Shown here: piece after piece, positions 10,387 to 18,325 of the stretch | Layout of the letters: each line of letters opens with the position of its first letter | Numbering within the stretch: position 1 is the stretch's first letter | NCBI GenBank assembly: GCA_965249185.1 | Contig: CBDFLS010000001.1 | Coordinates: 434,001 to 498,000, forward strand | Direction of reading: 5' to 3' | DNA from: CBDFLS01 sp965249185 | Lineage (GTDB): Bacteria > Chloroflexota > Dehalococcoidia > Lucifugimonadales > Australimonadaceae | DNA length: 64,000 bases | The notes under the pieces: model-generated | Told to the model about the DNA's origin: nothing | The model's input: only the letters and a program-made list of their open reading frames with translations | The model's database searches: none | Translations under genes and position numbers: made by a program

Positions 10387-10585
10387 CGACCCCCCGAGCC
10401 ATCCTCGGCAAGGCCGGGGCCGCCAGGAGCAGATAGAGGGGCACTACGGGCAGCAGATGCCGCGGCTCGGCGAAGGAGACGAACTCGATGGCGTAGAAGT
10501 ACACAAGGACCGCCAGGGCCAGGCATACTCCGACAAGAAGCCACGTGAGCAGGCCGCCTGCGACGGTCAGGACGATGAACAGCAC
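10367..10585 (-). pseudogene. Remnant of a glycosyltransferase-39-like membrane protein C-terminus
   Basis: A 72-residue open frame beginning at a GTG. It has two hydrophobic helices separated by EFVSFAEPRHLLPVVPLYLL. The RHLxPxxP motif followed by a hydrophobic helix is typical of the last membrane segments of ArnT/PMT-type (GT39/GT83) glycosyltransferases, which are normally 450-600 residues. No N-terminal catalytic part is upstream. The frame continues directly from the DUF4395 stop codon, with only a TAG separating the two. It is most likely a deletion remnant; a small genuine membrane protein is the alternative. Confidence 0.45.
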
Positions 10586-10618
10586 AGCGCCCGCGTGGAC
10601 GAGCCTGGGCCATGTTAG

Positions 10619-11161
10619 CTAGGCTTCACTGTCGAAGGCCGGGAAGGAGAGGTTGGAGCAGCGCGCGCAGACGTCCTGGGGAACAAGCCCCCAGCGCATC
10701 AGATAGCCGAACACGAAGCATCCGGCGCAGAACCCCGCGATGGACTCCAGGCCCGCGAAGACCGCCAGCGTGCCGAGCACAGCCTCGGCGGCAAGGTGCT
10801 GTCCGAACCCGTAGCTCAGGGCGAGGGCGGCCGCGGCGAAGACGAGGCCCACCGTCTGGGCGAACCGCTTCGGCGGCCCGGCCACCAGCTTCGTTCGCCT
10901 GATGACCTTGGGCGCGATGAGCCGGGTGGCCAGCAGCCCCATGGGACTGAGCGTGGGCCCGGTCAGGACCCGGGCCAGGAACCCATAGGCCAGCAGGAAC
11001 ATCAGCCATCGCGCGTCGGTGAAGATGATGACCAGCGTCAGCGTCAGCACCATGACCGCCACCGACCTGGCGGCCACCTCGTTCACCGGATGGGGAAAGC
11101 CGAACACGCCCCGCAGGGCCGCGGCGAGAGGGCGCCGCTCCGCTTTGTCCTGTAACGCCAT
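10619..11161 (-). CDS. DUF4395 membrane protein
   Basis: A 180-residue integral membrane protein with about four hydrophobic helices. The N-terminal FPHPVNEVAARSVAVMVLTL, the loop RVLTGPTLSPMGLLATRLIAP and the C-terminal GFCAGCFVFGYLM match DUF4395. The domain is often found beside thioredoxin and rhodanese genes and may handle thiol or sulfur species. Cysteines are concentrated in the last third (CAGC, CARC). A GGAG ribosome site precedes the ATG at 11161. About 80 nt upstream is a terminator-containing leader with a Cys-rich leader peptide, suggesting cysteine-dependent attenuation of this gene. Confidence 0.85.
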   Translation of the reverse strand: MALQDKAERRPLAAALRGVFGFPHPVNEVAARSVAVMVLTLTLVIIFTDARWLMFLLAYGFLARVLTGPTLSPMGLLATRLIAPKVIRRTKLVAGPPKRFAQTVGLVFAAAALALSYGFGQHLAAEAVLGTLAVFAGLESIAGFCAGCFVFGYLMRWGLVPQDVCARCSNLSFPAFDSEA

Positions 11162-11252
11162 CGCTAATCTCGCTCCGCCGGCCCTGCCGCCTGCGGGCCA
11201 AGCTCATTTCCTCTCGCCCGCGCAGCTTGAATGGTCCCCGGAAAAAGAAAAA

Positions 11253-11287
11253 CCCCCGCGGCTGAGATGCCCATAGGCCGGCGGGGG
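11253..11287 (-). terminator. Intrinsic terminator of the DUF4395 leader
   Basis: A 7-bp GC stem (CCCCCGC/GCGGGGG) on the minus strand is followed immediately by a U-rich tract. Its loop contains the 3' arm of the competing helix. It is about 80 nt before the DUF4395 start codon. Confidence 0.7.
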
Positions 11288-11312
11288 CGCATCGGTTCCG
11301 TAGCGTCCTCGC

Positions 11313-11351
11313 CTATGGGCAGTTCCTACAAACGCAGGGCCTTCGGTTCAT
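11313..11351 (-). CDS. Cys-rich 12-residue leader peptide
   Basis: A short frame reads MNRRPCVCRNCP then TAG. Three of its last seven residues are Cys (codons TGC, TGT, TGC), and the stop codon lies inside the 5' arm of the competing helix. The ATG is about 11 nt after the -10 element, so it would be leaderless or nearly so. Cys-codon leader peptides that sense cysteine are known from Actinobacteria upstream of sulfur genes; assigning the same role here is inference. Chance is possible for such a short frame. Confidence 0.45.
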   Translation of the reverse strand: MNRRPCVCRNCP

Positions 11352-11361
11352 GACACTATCC

Positions 11362-11389
11362 ATGTTAGCACCTAGGCCAACGGTGTCAA
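11362..11389 (-). promoter_or_regulatory. Sigma-70-type promoter for the DUF4395 leader
   Basis: On the minus strand a perfect -35 TTGACA (11384-11389) is separated by 16 bp from a -10 TAACAT (11362-11367, four of six matches). The predicted start near 11355 precedes the Cys-rich leader peptide and terminator. Confidence 0.6.
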
Positions 11390-11481
11390 GGAAGCGGCGG
11401 TGCCAGGCCACCTTTGCTGTGGTAGGATACCGCCGGAGTCCAAGGCGCCGTCGCGCCCAGTCTGGACATCCGGGAGTGGCC

Positions 11482-12909
11482 ATGAAGACCGACCAGGACC
11501 TCGCTTTTACACCCGCCTATGAGCTACGGGAGCGCATCGCCAAGAAGGGGCTGTCGCCCGTGGAACTGACGGAGCTCTATCTGCGGCGCATCGAGGCGAT
11601 GAACCCCACGCTGAACGCCTTCCTGACCGTGACCGCCGACGAAGCAATGGAAGCCGCACGGGAGGCGGAGGCGGCGGTCACCCAGGGCGACCCGCTGGGC
11701 CCCCTCCACGGCATCCCAACCTCCATCAAGGACCTGGTGCCCACCAAGGGCATCCGCACCACCAGGGGTTCCCTGACCTTGAAGGACTGGGTGCCCGAGG
11801 AGGACGACCCGGTGATGGACCGTATCAGGGGGGCCGGCGGCATCATTCTGGGCAAGACCAACACTCCTGAGTTCGGACTGTCCGGCACCACGCAGAACAG
11901 GCTCGGCGACGACTGCCGCAACCCGTGGAACCCGGAACGGGTGGCCGGGGGTTCCAGCGGCGGCGCGGGCTCCTCCCTGGCCGCGGGGCTGAACCCCATC
12001 GCCCAGGGAAGCGACGGCGGCGGCTCCATCCGCATCCCGTCGTCCTTCTGCGGGGTGTACGGCATCAAGGGAACGCAAGGGCGGGTCCCGCGCAGGTACA
12101 ACGCCCTCATGGGCCATCTGCCGGTGAACTTCTCCCAGATAGGCCCCATGAGCAGGACGGTCCGTGACTCGGCCATCTTCCTGCAGGTGATGGCCGGGCC
12201 CCACCCCGACGACCCCGGCAGCGCCATGGGCGAGCCCCCCGATTACATCACGGACTTGGAAAAAGGGGTGAAGGGTATGCGCATGGGTTGGAGCGCCGAC
12301 CTGGGCTCCGCGGCGGTGGACCCCGAGGTGGCGCGGGTGGTCGAAAAGGCCGCCATGGTGTTCGAGGAGCTGGGCGCCACGGTGGAGCGGGCGCCGTTCC
12401 ATCTCGACATCGCGGCGGCACAGGCCCTGTACCGAACGCTGGCCGGCGTGAGCCACTACCTGGCGTATGGCAAGGCCTTCGATGAGACGCCCGAGTTGCT
12501 GACGGACTACGCGCTCGCCGACATCGAGACCGGGAAGGCGATCACGGGCAGTGCGTACGCGGCCGCGACCTCAGAGCTGGCGCGGCACCGAGCGCGGGTC
12601 GCCGAGTTCTTCGAGAGCTACGACGTGCTGCTGACTCCGACGCTGGCGGTGCCCGCCTTCCCCTGCGGACAGCGGCCGACGGTCATCGGGGGGAAATCCG
12701 TGAACCCCAAGGGGTACTATCCCTTCACCTTCCCGTTCAACATGTCCGGCAACCCGGCCGCCAGCGCGCCCTGCGGCTTCTCCTCCGACGGCATGCCGAT
12801 AGGGCTGCACATCGTGGGCCGCCGGTACGACGAGGTCACGGTGCTTCAAGCCTCCGCCGCCTTCGAGCAGGCCCGGCCCTGGGCCGATAAGCGGCCGCCC
12901 ATCTCGTAG
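11482..12909 (+). CDS. Amidase signature family hydrolase
   Basis: A 475-residue cytoplasmic enzyme. The amidase catalytic triad is readable: Lys83 (TSIKDLV), cis-Ser158 in GGSSGGAGSS and nucleophile Ser182 in GSDGGGSIRIP. It hydrolyses amides to carboxylate and ammonia; the substrate is not predictable. An earlier in-frame ATG at 11350 would add 44 residues rich in Arg/Pro with no family similarity, so the ATG at 11482 (MKTDQDLAFTPAYELRERIA), where family similarity begins, was chosen. It is followed 41 bp later by an alpha/beta hydrolase on the same strand. Confidence 0.93.
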   Translation: MKTDQDLAFTPAYELRERIAKKGLSPVELTELYLRRIEAMNPTLNAFLTVTADEAMEAAREAEAAVTQGDPLGPLHGIPTSIKDLVPTKGIRTTRGSLTLKDWVPEEDDPVMDRIRGAGGIILGKTNTPEFGLSGTTQNRLGDDCRNPWNPERVAGGSSGGAGSSLAAGLNPIAQGSDGGGSIRIPSSFCGVYGIKGTQGRVPRRYNALMGHLPVNFSQIGPMSRTVRDSAIFLQVMAGPHPDDPGSAMGEPPDYITDLEKGVKGMRMGWSADLGSAAVDPEVARVVEKAAMVFEELGATVERAPFHLDIAAAQALYRTLAGVSHYLAYGKAFDETPELLTDYALADIETGKAITGSAYAAATSELARHRARVAEFFESYDVLLTPTLAVPAFPCGQRPTVIGGKSVNPKGYYPFTFPFNMSGNPAASAPCGFSSDGMPIGLHIVGRRYDEVTVLQASAAFEQARPWADKRPPIS

Positions 12910-12950
12910 GGCCTACAGGGCCAAGCGCACCTCACCTCGAAAGCAGGTCC

Positions 12951-13856
12951 ATGGAACCCCAATACATCGACCCGGTCCTCCTTGAGCAGGCCGAGAAGGC
13001 GGGAGTGACCATCGCTCCCGGAGACTGGCCCTCGGAGCGGGAGGTCGTGGCCAACGGCCTGCGGCTGCACTACCTCGATTGGGGGAGCGCGGACGCGCCC
13101 GTTGTGCTCTTCCTCCACGGCGGCGCGCAGACGGCCCATATGTGGGACTTCTCGGCCCTGGCGCTCCGGGACCGGTACCGCTGCATCGCCCTGGACCAGC
13201 GCGGGCACGGCGACAGCCAGTGGGCCCCCGACGGAAAGTACTCCGGGGAGGACCAGCAGAAAGACCTGGAGGGCTTCATCGAGGCCCTGGGGCTCACGCA
13301 CCTCACGCTGGTCGGCCTCTCCATGGGAGGAGTGAACGCCTACGTCCTGGCGGCCAACCACCCGGAATGGGTGGAGCGTCTGGTCATCGTGGACATCGGC
13401 CCGGAGAGCGGCAACGAGGGTGTCAGCCAGATCAGCGCCTTCGTGCAGCTCCCCGACGAGCTGGACTCGTACGACGATTTCGTGGAGCGGGTCCGCGGCT
13501 ACCAGCCCTACCGTTCCGAGGAGCAGGTCCGGTCCAGCCTGAAGCACAACATCAAACAGCTCCCCAGCGGCAAGTGGACCTGGAAGTACGACCGTGCCTT
13601 CCGGGACCCCAAGCGGCTGCGCGAGCGTCTGCCCCCCGAGTACCACTGGGGGTGTCTGGAGCGCATCGACTGCCCCACGCTCATCGTCCGAGGCGCCGGG
13701 AGCCGCATCTTCCCCGAAGCGGTGGGCAAGCGGATGGTCGAGACGATGCGCAACGCCAGGATAATTACCGTTGAGAAGGCCGGCCACCGCGTCCCCGGTG
13801 ACAATCCGGTGGCCTTCGAGCGGGCTCTCGCCGGCTTTCTGGACGGTGCCTCGTAG
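12951..13856 (+). CDS. Alpha/beta-fold hydrolase
   Basis: A 301-residue hydrolase. The oxyanion region is FLHGGAQTAHMW, the nucleophile elbow GLSMGG carries Ser124, and the catalytic His is in EKAGHRVPGDNP near residue 281; an acid is expected in the IVRGAGSRIF region. There is no signal peptide. The family includes esterases, C-C hydrolases and epoxide hydrolases, and the substrate cannot be assigned. It is probably co-transcribed with the amidase, hinting at a small amide/ester catabolic unit. Confidence 0.9.
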   Translation: MEPQYIDPVLLEQAEKAGVTIAPGDWPSEREVVANGLRLHYLDWGSADAPVVLFLHGGAQTAHMWDFSALALRDRYRCIALDQRGHGDSQWAPDGKYSGEDQQKDLEGFIEALGLTHLTLVGLSMGGVNAYVLAANHPEWVERLVIVDIGPESGNEGVSQISAFVQLPDELDSYDDFVERVRGYQPYRSEEQVRSSLKHNIKQLPSGKWTWKYDRAFRDPKRLRERLPPEYHWGCLERIDCPTLIVRGAGSRIFPEAVGKRMVETMRNARIITVEKAGHRVPGDNPVAFERALAGFLDGAS

Positions 13857-13918
13857 CGAAGCCGGCCCCCGCGCGACATCGCCGGGAGACCACGGGCCAC
13901 CCCGCCGCCCTCGTCCTC

Positions 13919-14518
13919 TCACAGCACCTGAAAATGGGCCTCGGTGGGCCGCCGGTCGCGGCCGTTGATGGGGAGGATGTCCTGGGGACAGGCGGAGAAG
14001 GCGGCGACCAGGTCCATCTCGGCGCGGAAGACCACGTAGTCGCCCGGCTTGCTGACCGGCTCCTCCCACGAGAGAGCGCCCGCCTCGTTCCAGGGTATGT
14101 TCATGAAGAGGTTGAGGGGGCTGGGCGTCTCCGGCTTTTCGAGTCCCAGCTCCGCCAGCCCGGCCGTGAGGTTGTCGGTGCAGTTGTCGTGGTACCCCTC
14201 GTAGCCCAGGAGGCCGTAGCGCGGGGCGTCGCAGGCGGCTATGAGCGTATCGTGGGCGCCGGGTGACGTATCCTCGACGAGGGTGAGCACCGGCCGCCGC
14301 TGGTTGGTGACCAGCGTATCCCCAACCCGGGGCACGAGCCCCATGAAGTAGGCGCGGCTATGCTCCATGGACATGAGCTCGGTCAAGTCACCGGCGTTGA
14401 AGGCCCAAGTGTCGACCACCTGCTCGCCGTGGGTGTTGATCACCTTGACCAGCCGCCCGCTTCCAACGCGGGCGGCCTTGCCCCGCCGAGCGGGGATGGT
14501 GACGAGCTCCGCTGCCAT
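13919..14518 (-). CDS. DUF1989 (urea carboxylase-associated) family protein
   Basis: A 199-residue cytoplasmic protein. It shows the DUF1989 signatures: the N-terminal ARRGKAARVGSGRLVKVIN, GEQVVDTWAFN, MEHSRAYF, YEGYHDNCTDNL and the C-terminal GDYVVFRAEMDLVAAFSACP. Members accompany urea/allophanate or guanidine/carboxyguanidine degradation genes and may bind metal via the His/Cys cluster. None of those partners is present here. It converges with the hydrolase gene, with about 60 bp between. Confidence 0.88.
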   Translation of the reverse strand: MAAELVTIPARRGKAARVGSGRLVKVINTHGEQVVDTWAFNAGDLTELMSMEHSRAYFMGLVPRVGDTLVTNQRRPVLTLVEDTSPGAHDTLIAACDAPRYGLLGYEGYHDNCTDNLTAGLAELGLEKPETPSPLNLFMNIPWNEAGALSWEEPVSKPGDYVVFRAEMDLVAAFSACPQDILPINGRDRRPTEAHFQVL

Positions 14519-14831
14519 GGCCTGCCTCCACTGCGCTAAGAGCTGCCCGCTCCGCCGACGCCGGCACTATACGCCAAACGGGAGAGGCTGGAAATCCGGG
14601 TGGCTGGAGCGCCTCCGAGATTCGCCCAACAGCCCCATGCCTCGAACGCCATGTGCGTATAATGGGCCGGTGGTCTCCATTGCCGAAGAGGCGTGTCCTA
14701 ATGACCTCCACAGCCGTAAATAGCGTGCGCGCCGCCGCTATCGTCAGCTTCTCCCACACGGTGGAGGGCAACCCCAGCGCGCCGTCCCAAGGGGGCGGGC
14801 CTTGAGACCGCTCCGTGGCGGCGTGGCGAGC
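14519..14831. other. Intergenic region between DUF1989 and a lipoprotein gene
   Basis: No convincing gene is visible. A TATAAT at 14658-14663 lacks a matching -35 box. A purine-rich GGGGGCGGG lies just before the TTG at 14802 and could act as the ribosome site for an earlier start of the downstream gene. Confidence 0.5.
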
Positions 14832-16142
14832 ATGGGCTACGGAGCGCTGGCCCTCATGCTGCTGGCCGCCGCCTGCGGCAGCCCAGCGCCCACGCCGGAG
14901 CCGACCCCCACCCCCACTCCCGAGCCTCCGTCGCAGCGGGTGGCCTACGTGACCGGGAACTACGCCATTTTCACGGCCAAGCAGGACGGCGGCGGCGTGC
15001 AACGTTTGCTGGGTGAGGAGGCCGGCGCCGCCTCCGGCGAGGCCGGCACCGACGTGGCAGACAGCCGACCGCGCTACGCCTGGCCGACCTGGTCCCCCAC
15101 CGGCGAGCACCTGGCCTTCAGCCGGGTACCCGGCACCGCCCGCGGGTCGGCCGCCGCGCTGATGGTGCTCACCATGAGCAACAGGCGGCTGGAGGCGGCC
15201 CACAACATGACGCCCGGGCACATAGGGCTGGTGGTCCAGAACGGCCCCCACTACACCCAGTGGTCGCCCGATGGCCGTCGCCTCACCTTCGTCGTCCCCG
15301 ATAGCAACGGCCTGCTTGTCTACATGGTTACTGTCACCGGTCTACTGGTCCCTCAGGTCTTGATCGACCAGGCGCCCGTCTATTTCGATTGGGACCGGGA
15401 GTCGTCGAACCTCTTTATCCACCGGCAGACCCAACTGTTCCAATACAGCCTGGCCGATGAGCAGATGACACCCATCGAGGAGCGGTCCGCGCTCTACCGC
15501 GTGCCGGCCATCGGTCCGGCGGGCGACCGAATAGCCTTTCTCGCGGAACGGGACGGCGTTACGACCCTCGTGGTCAGAACGATGGCCACGGGCGAGGAAG
15601 AGTGGCTCGCCACGGCGCCCCGGGAGACCGCCTTCATCTGGTCCCCCACCGAGCAATACATCGCCATCACCAGCAGGTCGGGAGCCGTCCCGGCGTTCTA
15701 CGACGGGCTGGACCTTATCAACGTAGACACCGGCGAGCGGCGGCGGCTCCTGGACGGTCTCGTCCTCTCCTTCTTCTGGTCGCCCGACGGAGAGCGGCTG
15801 GCGGTCATCCGTGGCCTGCCCGATTCCATCTCCTTCGAGTGGAGCGTGGTGGAGCTCGCCTCGGGCGACACGCGGCCCCTCACCACCTTCCTCCCCTCCG
15901 CCGATATGCTGAGCCTCCTGACCTTCTTCGACCAGTTCAGCACCTCTCACTCGCCGTGGGCCGAAGACTCCATGCACCTCGTCTTCGCGGGCCAGGTGCG
16001 GACGTCCACGGACGCCAGCTCGACCGGCGCCGCCAGCATCTACGTCCTGGACACCTCCGGTGATGGGACTCCCCAGGCTATCGCGGAGGGCAACCTGGCC
16101 ATCTGGATCCCCAGCGCGGCTTCACATTACTTCGAAGACTAG
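14832..16142 (+). CDS. TolB-like beta-propeller lipoprotein
   Basis: About 436 residues. A lipoprotein signal (MGYGALALMLLAAACGS) is followed by a Pro/Thr linker and a beta-propeller with PD40/TolB-type repeats: WSPTGEHLAFSRV, WSPDGRRLTFVV, WSPTEQYIAITS and WSPDGERLAVI. These proteins are extracytoplasmic scaffolds or sensors; no catalytic residues are apparent. The start is uncertain: a TTG at 14802 has better ribosome-site spacing and adds ten residues ahead of the same signal peptide. It converges with oppF. Confidence 0.85.
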   Translation: MGYGALALMLLAAACGSPAPTPEPTPTPTPEPPSQRVAYVTGNYAIFTAKQDGGGVQRLLGEEAGAASGEAGTDVADSRPRYAWPTWSPTGEHLAFSRVPGTARGSAAALMVLTMSNRRLEAAHNMTPGHIGLVVQNGPHYTQWSPDGRRLTFVVPDSNGLLVYMVTVTGLLVPQVLIDQAPVYFDWDRESSNLFIHRQTQLFQYSLADEQMTPIEERSALYRVPAIGPAGDRIAFLAERDGVTTLVVRTMATGEEEWLATAPRETAFIWSPTEQYIAITSRSGAVPAFYDGLDLINVDTGERRRLLDGLVLSFFWSPDGERLAVIRGLPDSISFEWSVVELASGDTRPLTTFLPSADMLSLLTFFDQFSTSHSPWAEDSMHLVFAGQVRTSTDASSTGAASIYVLDTSGDGTPQAIAEGNLAIWIPSAASHYFED

Positions 16143-16222
16143 CCGGGCGTGGCGCCGCCGAACAGGCGGGCGAGGCATCTCGAGCGCGTAAGCGGTGGCC
16201 GGAGCGGGGCCGTCCCCGAAGC

Positions 16223-17263
16223 TCACGTCGCACGGCCGGCATACCGGCGGCCGGAATCCTCGTGCAGGTAGCATGCCGCCAGGTGGCCGGGGCGGACCTC
16301 CTGCAGGGCCGGACGCTCCAGCTCGCAGAGGCCGGGCATGAACTGGGGACACCGGGTATGGAAGGGACAGCCGCCGGGGAGGTTTGCGGGGCTGGGGGCC
16401 TCGCCGGCGACCACGGGCCGGTGGCGGTGCAGGTTCGCGGGGTCCGGTTCCGGCACGGCATCGATGAGCGCCCGCGTGTACGGATGCAGGGGACGCTCGA
16501 TTACGTCGTCGGGCCTCCCCTGCTCCACGATGCTGCCGCCATACATAACGGCGATCTGGTCGGAGAAATGTCTCGCGCTGGCGATGTCATGGGTGATGTA
16601 CAGAAAGGCGATGCCGTAGCGCTGCTGGAGGTCGCGCATCAGGTAGAGGAGCTCCGCCCGGCTGGAGGCATCGATCATGGATACCGGCTCGTCGGCCACG
16701 ATGTATTTCGGCTGCAGCACCAACGCGCGGGCGATGCCGACACGCTGGCGCTGGCCCCCCGAGAGGGTGTGGGGGTAGCTGGCCGCGAAGTTGGCGGCCG
16801 GTCGGAGGTGGACATCCTCCAACGCCTGGCGCACGCGGTCCATGCGCTCGGGTCTCTTGCCCAGGCCATGGACCACCAGCGGCTCCTCCACGGTCTGCGA
16901 CACGCTCCGATAGGGGTTGATGCTGGAATACGGGTCCTGGAAGACGACCTGGGCCTGGCGCCGGAAGCCCTTGAGCTTCCCCTCTTCCAGGCGCGTGATG
17001 TCTTCGCCGTCGAACTGCACGGTGCCCCGCACCGGACTCACCAGCCGCAGGGAGACCCGGCCCAGCGTGGTCTTCCCGCTGCCCGACTCCCCCACCATGG
17101 CGAGGGTCTCGCCCTGTCGAATCGCTAGGGAGACGCCCGTAACGGCCCGGATGGTAACCGTTTGGAAGAGTCCCTTGCGTGCGTGGAAGTGGACGTCCAC
17201 GTCCCGTAGCTCCACCAGCTCGGTGGCGCTTTTGCCCTTGGCGCTCGCTTCCTGTCCTTTCAT
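16223..17263 (-). CDS. oppF: Oligopeptide-type ABC transporter ATP-binding protein (OppF-like)
   Basis: A 346-residue ATPase. Walker A is GESGSGKTTLG, the signature is LSGGQRQRVGIARAL, Walker B is YIVADEPVS, and the C-terminal oligopeptide domain has CPFHTRCPQFMPGLCELERP, a cysteine cluster seen in OppD/F proteins that can bind an Fe-S cluster. One oddity: Walker B ends DEPVSMIDAS, where the usual text is SALD. It is the promoter-distal gene of the leftward importer operon (binding protein, oppB, oppC, oppD, oppF). Confidence 0.93.
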   Translation of the reverse strand: MKGQEASAKGKSATELVELRDVDVHFHARKGLFQTVTIRAVTGVSLAIRQGETLAMVGESGSGKTTLGRVSLRLVSPVRGTVQFDGEDITRLEEGKLKGFRRQAQVVFQDPYSSINPYRSVSQTVEEPLVVHGLGKRPERMDRVRQALEDVHLRPAANFAASYPHTLSGGQRQRVGIARALVLQPKYIVADEPVSMIDASSRAELLYLMRDLQQRYGIAFLYITHDIASARHFSDQIAVMYGGSIVEQGRPDDVIERPLHPYTRALIDAVPEPDPANLHRHRPVVAGEAPSPANLPGGCPFHTRCPQFMPGLCELERPALQEVRPGHLAACYLHEDSGRRYAGRAT

Positions 17264-17278
17264 GGTCTCCCGGCCCTC

Positions 17279-18325
17279 CTATCCCTCGGGGCTCTCGCGG
17301 GCCGCCGGCCGGCCGGCGGATGCCTCGGGGCCGTAGAGCCAGCAGCGAAGGGTCTGCGTGCCCCCCGCTTCCGACCAGACGGGCGTGTCGTGGGGGCAAG
17401 GCGCGAAGGCGGAGGGACAGCGCGGGTGGAACCGGCATCCCGTGGGGGGCTCAACGAGGTCGGGCGGGCTCCCAGGCAGGAACTCCGGCTTGGCCGGGTC
17501 GTGAAGCCTGGGGATGCTGGAGATGAGTCGCTGCGTGTACGGGTGCTTGGGCTGGGTGAGCACCTCGTCCACGGTCCCCGACTCGATGTGCTCGCCGCCG
17601 TAGGCCACCACGATGCGGTCGCAGATGTCGCTGGCCAGCGCGATGTCGTGGGTGATGAAGAGCATGGCCATGCCACGCCGGCGCTTCAGGTCCTTCAGTA
17701 GATTGAGCACCTGGGCTTGGACGCTCACGTCCAGGGCCGAGGTGGGCTCGTCCAGAATGAGGAGCTGGGGGTCCATGATCAGGGCCATGGCCAGCACCAC
17801 CCGCTGCTTCATGCCGCCGCTGAGCTCATGGGGGTAGCGCCGCAGCACCTCCGCGGGCAGGCCCACCAGTCCAAGCAGCTCCTCGGCCCGTCGGTACGCC
17901 TCCCGTTTCGACGAGCCGCCATCCTGCAACGCCCGCTCGGTGATCTGCTGGTCCACGCGAAGCACCGGGTTCAGCGAGTTCATCGCGCCCTGGAACACCA
18001 TGGCCATGGTGCGCCATCGGATCTCTTTTCGAAACTGCTCGCTGGAAAGCGACATGAGGTCCCTCCCCTTCCAGAGGAGCTGGCCCTGGTAGAGGACGAC
18101 GTTCCTCGGCAACAGCCGCATGAGGGCCAGCGCCAGGCTGCTCTTGCCGCTCCCCGACTCACCCACTATCCCCAACGTCTCTCCCTCTCCCCCGATGGTG
18201 AAGGAGACCCCATCCACCGCACGGACGGGCCCGGCGGCAGTCCTGTAGTGGAGCTTCAGGTCCCGGACATCTAGTAGTGGCGGCATAGGCTTGGCCTTAA
18301 CGGGTGCCCCGACGGGCGGGATCAA
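17279..18325 (-). CDS. oppD: Oligopeptide-type ABC transporter ATP-binding protein (OppD-like)
   Basis: A 348-residue ATPase with Walker A GESGSGKSSLALALM, signature LSGGMKQRVVLAMAL, Walker B LLILDEPTSALDVSVQ, and the C-terminal CRFHPRCPSAFAPCPHD cluster. The start at 18325 overlaps oppC by 29 bp; an ATG at 18286 (MPPLLDVRDLKLHY) avoids the overlap and is equally plausible. It pairs with OppF to energise uptake through OppB/OppC. Confidence 0.93.
   Translation of the reverse strand: MIPPVGAPVKAKPMPPLLDVRDLKLHYRTAAGPVRAVDGVSFTIGGEGETLGIVGESGSGKSSLALALMRLLPRNVVLYQGQLLWKGRDLMSLSSEQFRKEIRWRTMAMVFQGAMNSLNPVLRVDQQITERALQDGGSSKREAYRRAEELLGLVGLPAEVLRRYPHELSGGMKQRVVLAMALIMDPQLLILDEPTSALDVSVQAQVLNLLKDLKRRRGMAMLFITHDIALASDICDRIVVAYGGEHIESGTVDEVLTQPKHPYTQRLISSIPRLHDPAKPEFLPGSPPDLVEPPTGCRFHPRCPSAFAPCPHDTPVWSEAGGTQTLRCWLYGPEASAGRPAARESPEG

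Larger units (their letters stand above)
11242..11355 (-). promoter_or_regulatory. Candidate transcription attenuator leader upstream of DUF4395
   Basis: The predicted leader RNA (minus strand, start near 11355) ends in an intrinsic terminator. Its stem is CCCCCGC (11281-11287) with GCGGGGG (11253-11259), followed by the tract TTTTTCTTTTT (11242-11252). A perfect 10-bp inverted repeat, GCCCATAGGC (11311-11320) and GCCTATGGGC (11269-11278), can pair only if the terminator stem is open or as a pseudoknot, because the arms interleave. A 5-bp hairpin CCTGC-GTTT-GTAGG precedes it. Alternating helices ahead of a gene are the hallmark of attenuation; the alternative is a free-standing small RNA. Confidence 0.6.

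Noticed and set aside
11242..11355. The DUF4395 leader as a ZTP, fluoride, 4.5S or 6S RNA.
   Set aside because: The conserved cores of those RNAs are not present; only the terminator and pseudoknot-like pairing are shared features.
14658..14663. TATAAT as promoter of the TolB-like lipoprotein gene.
   Set aside because: No -35 element at 16-18 bp and the distance to the gene is long.
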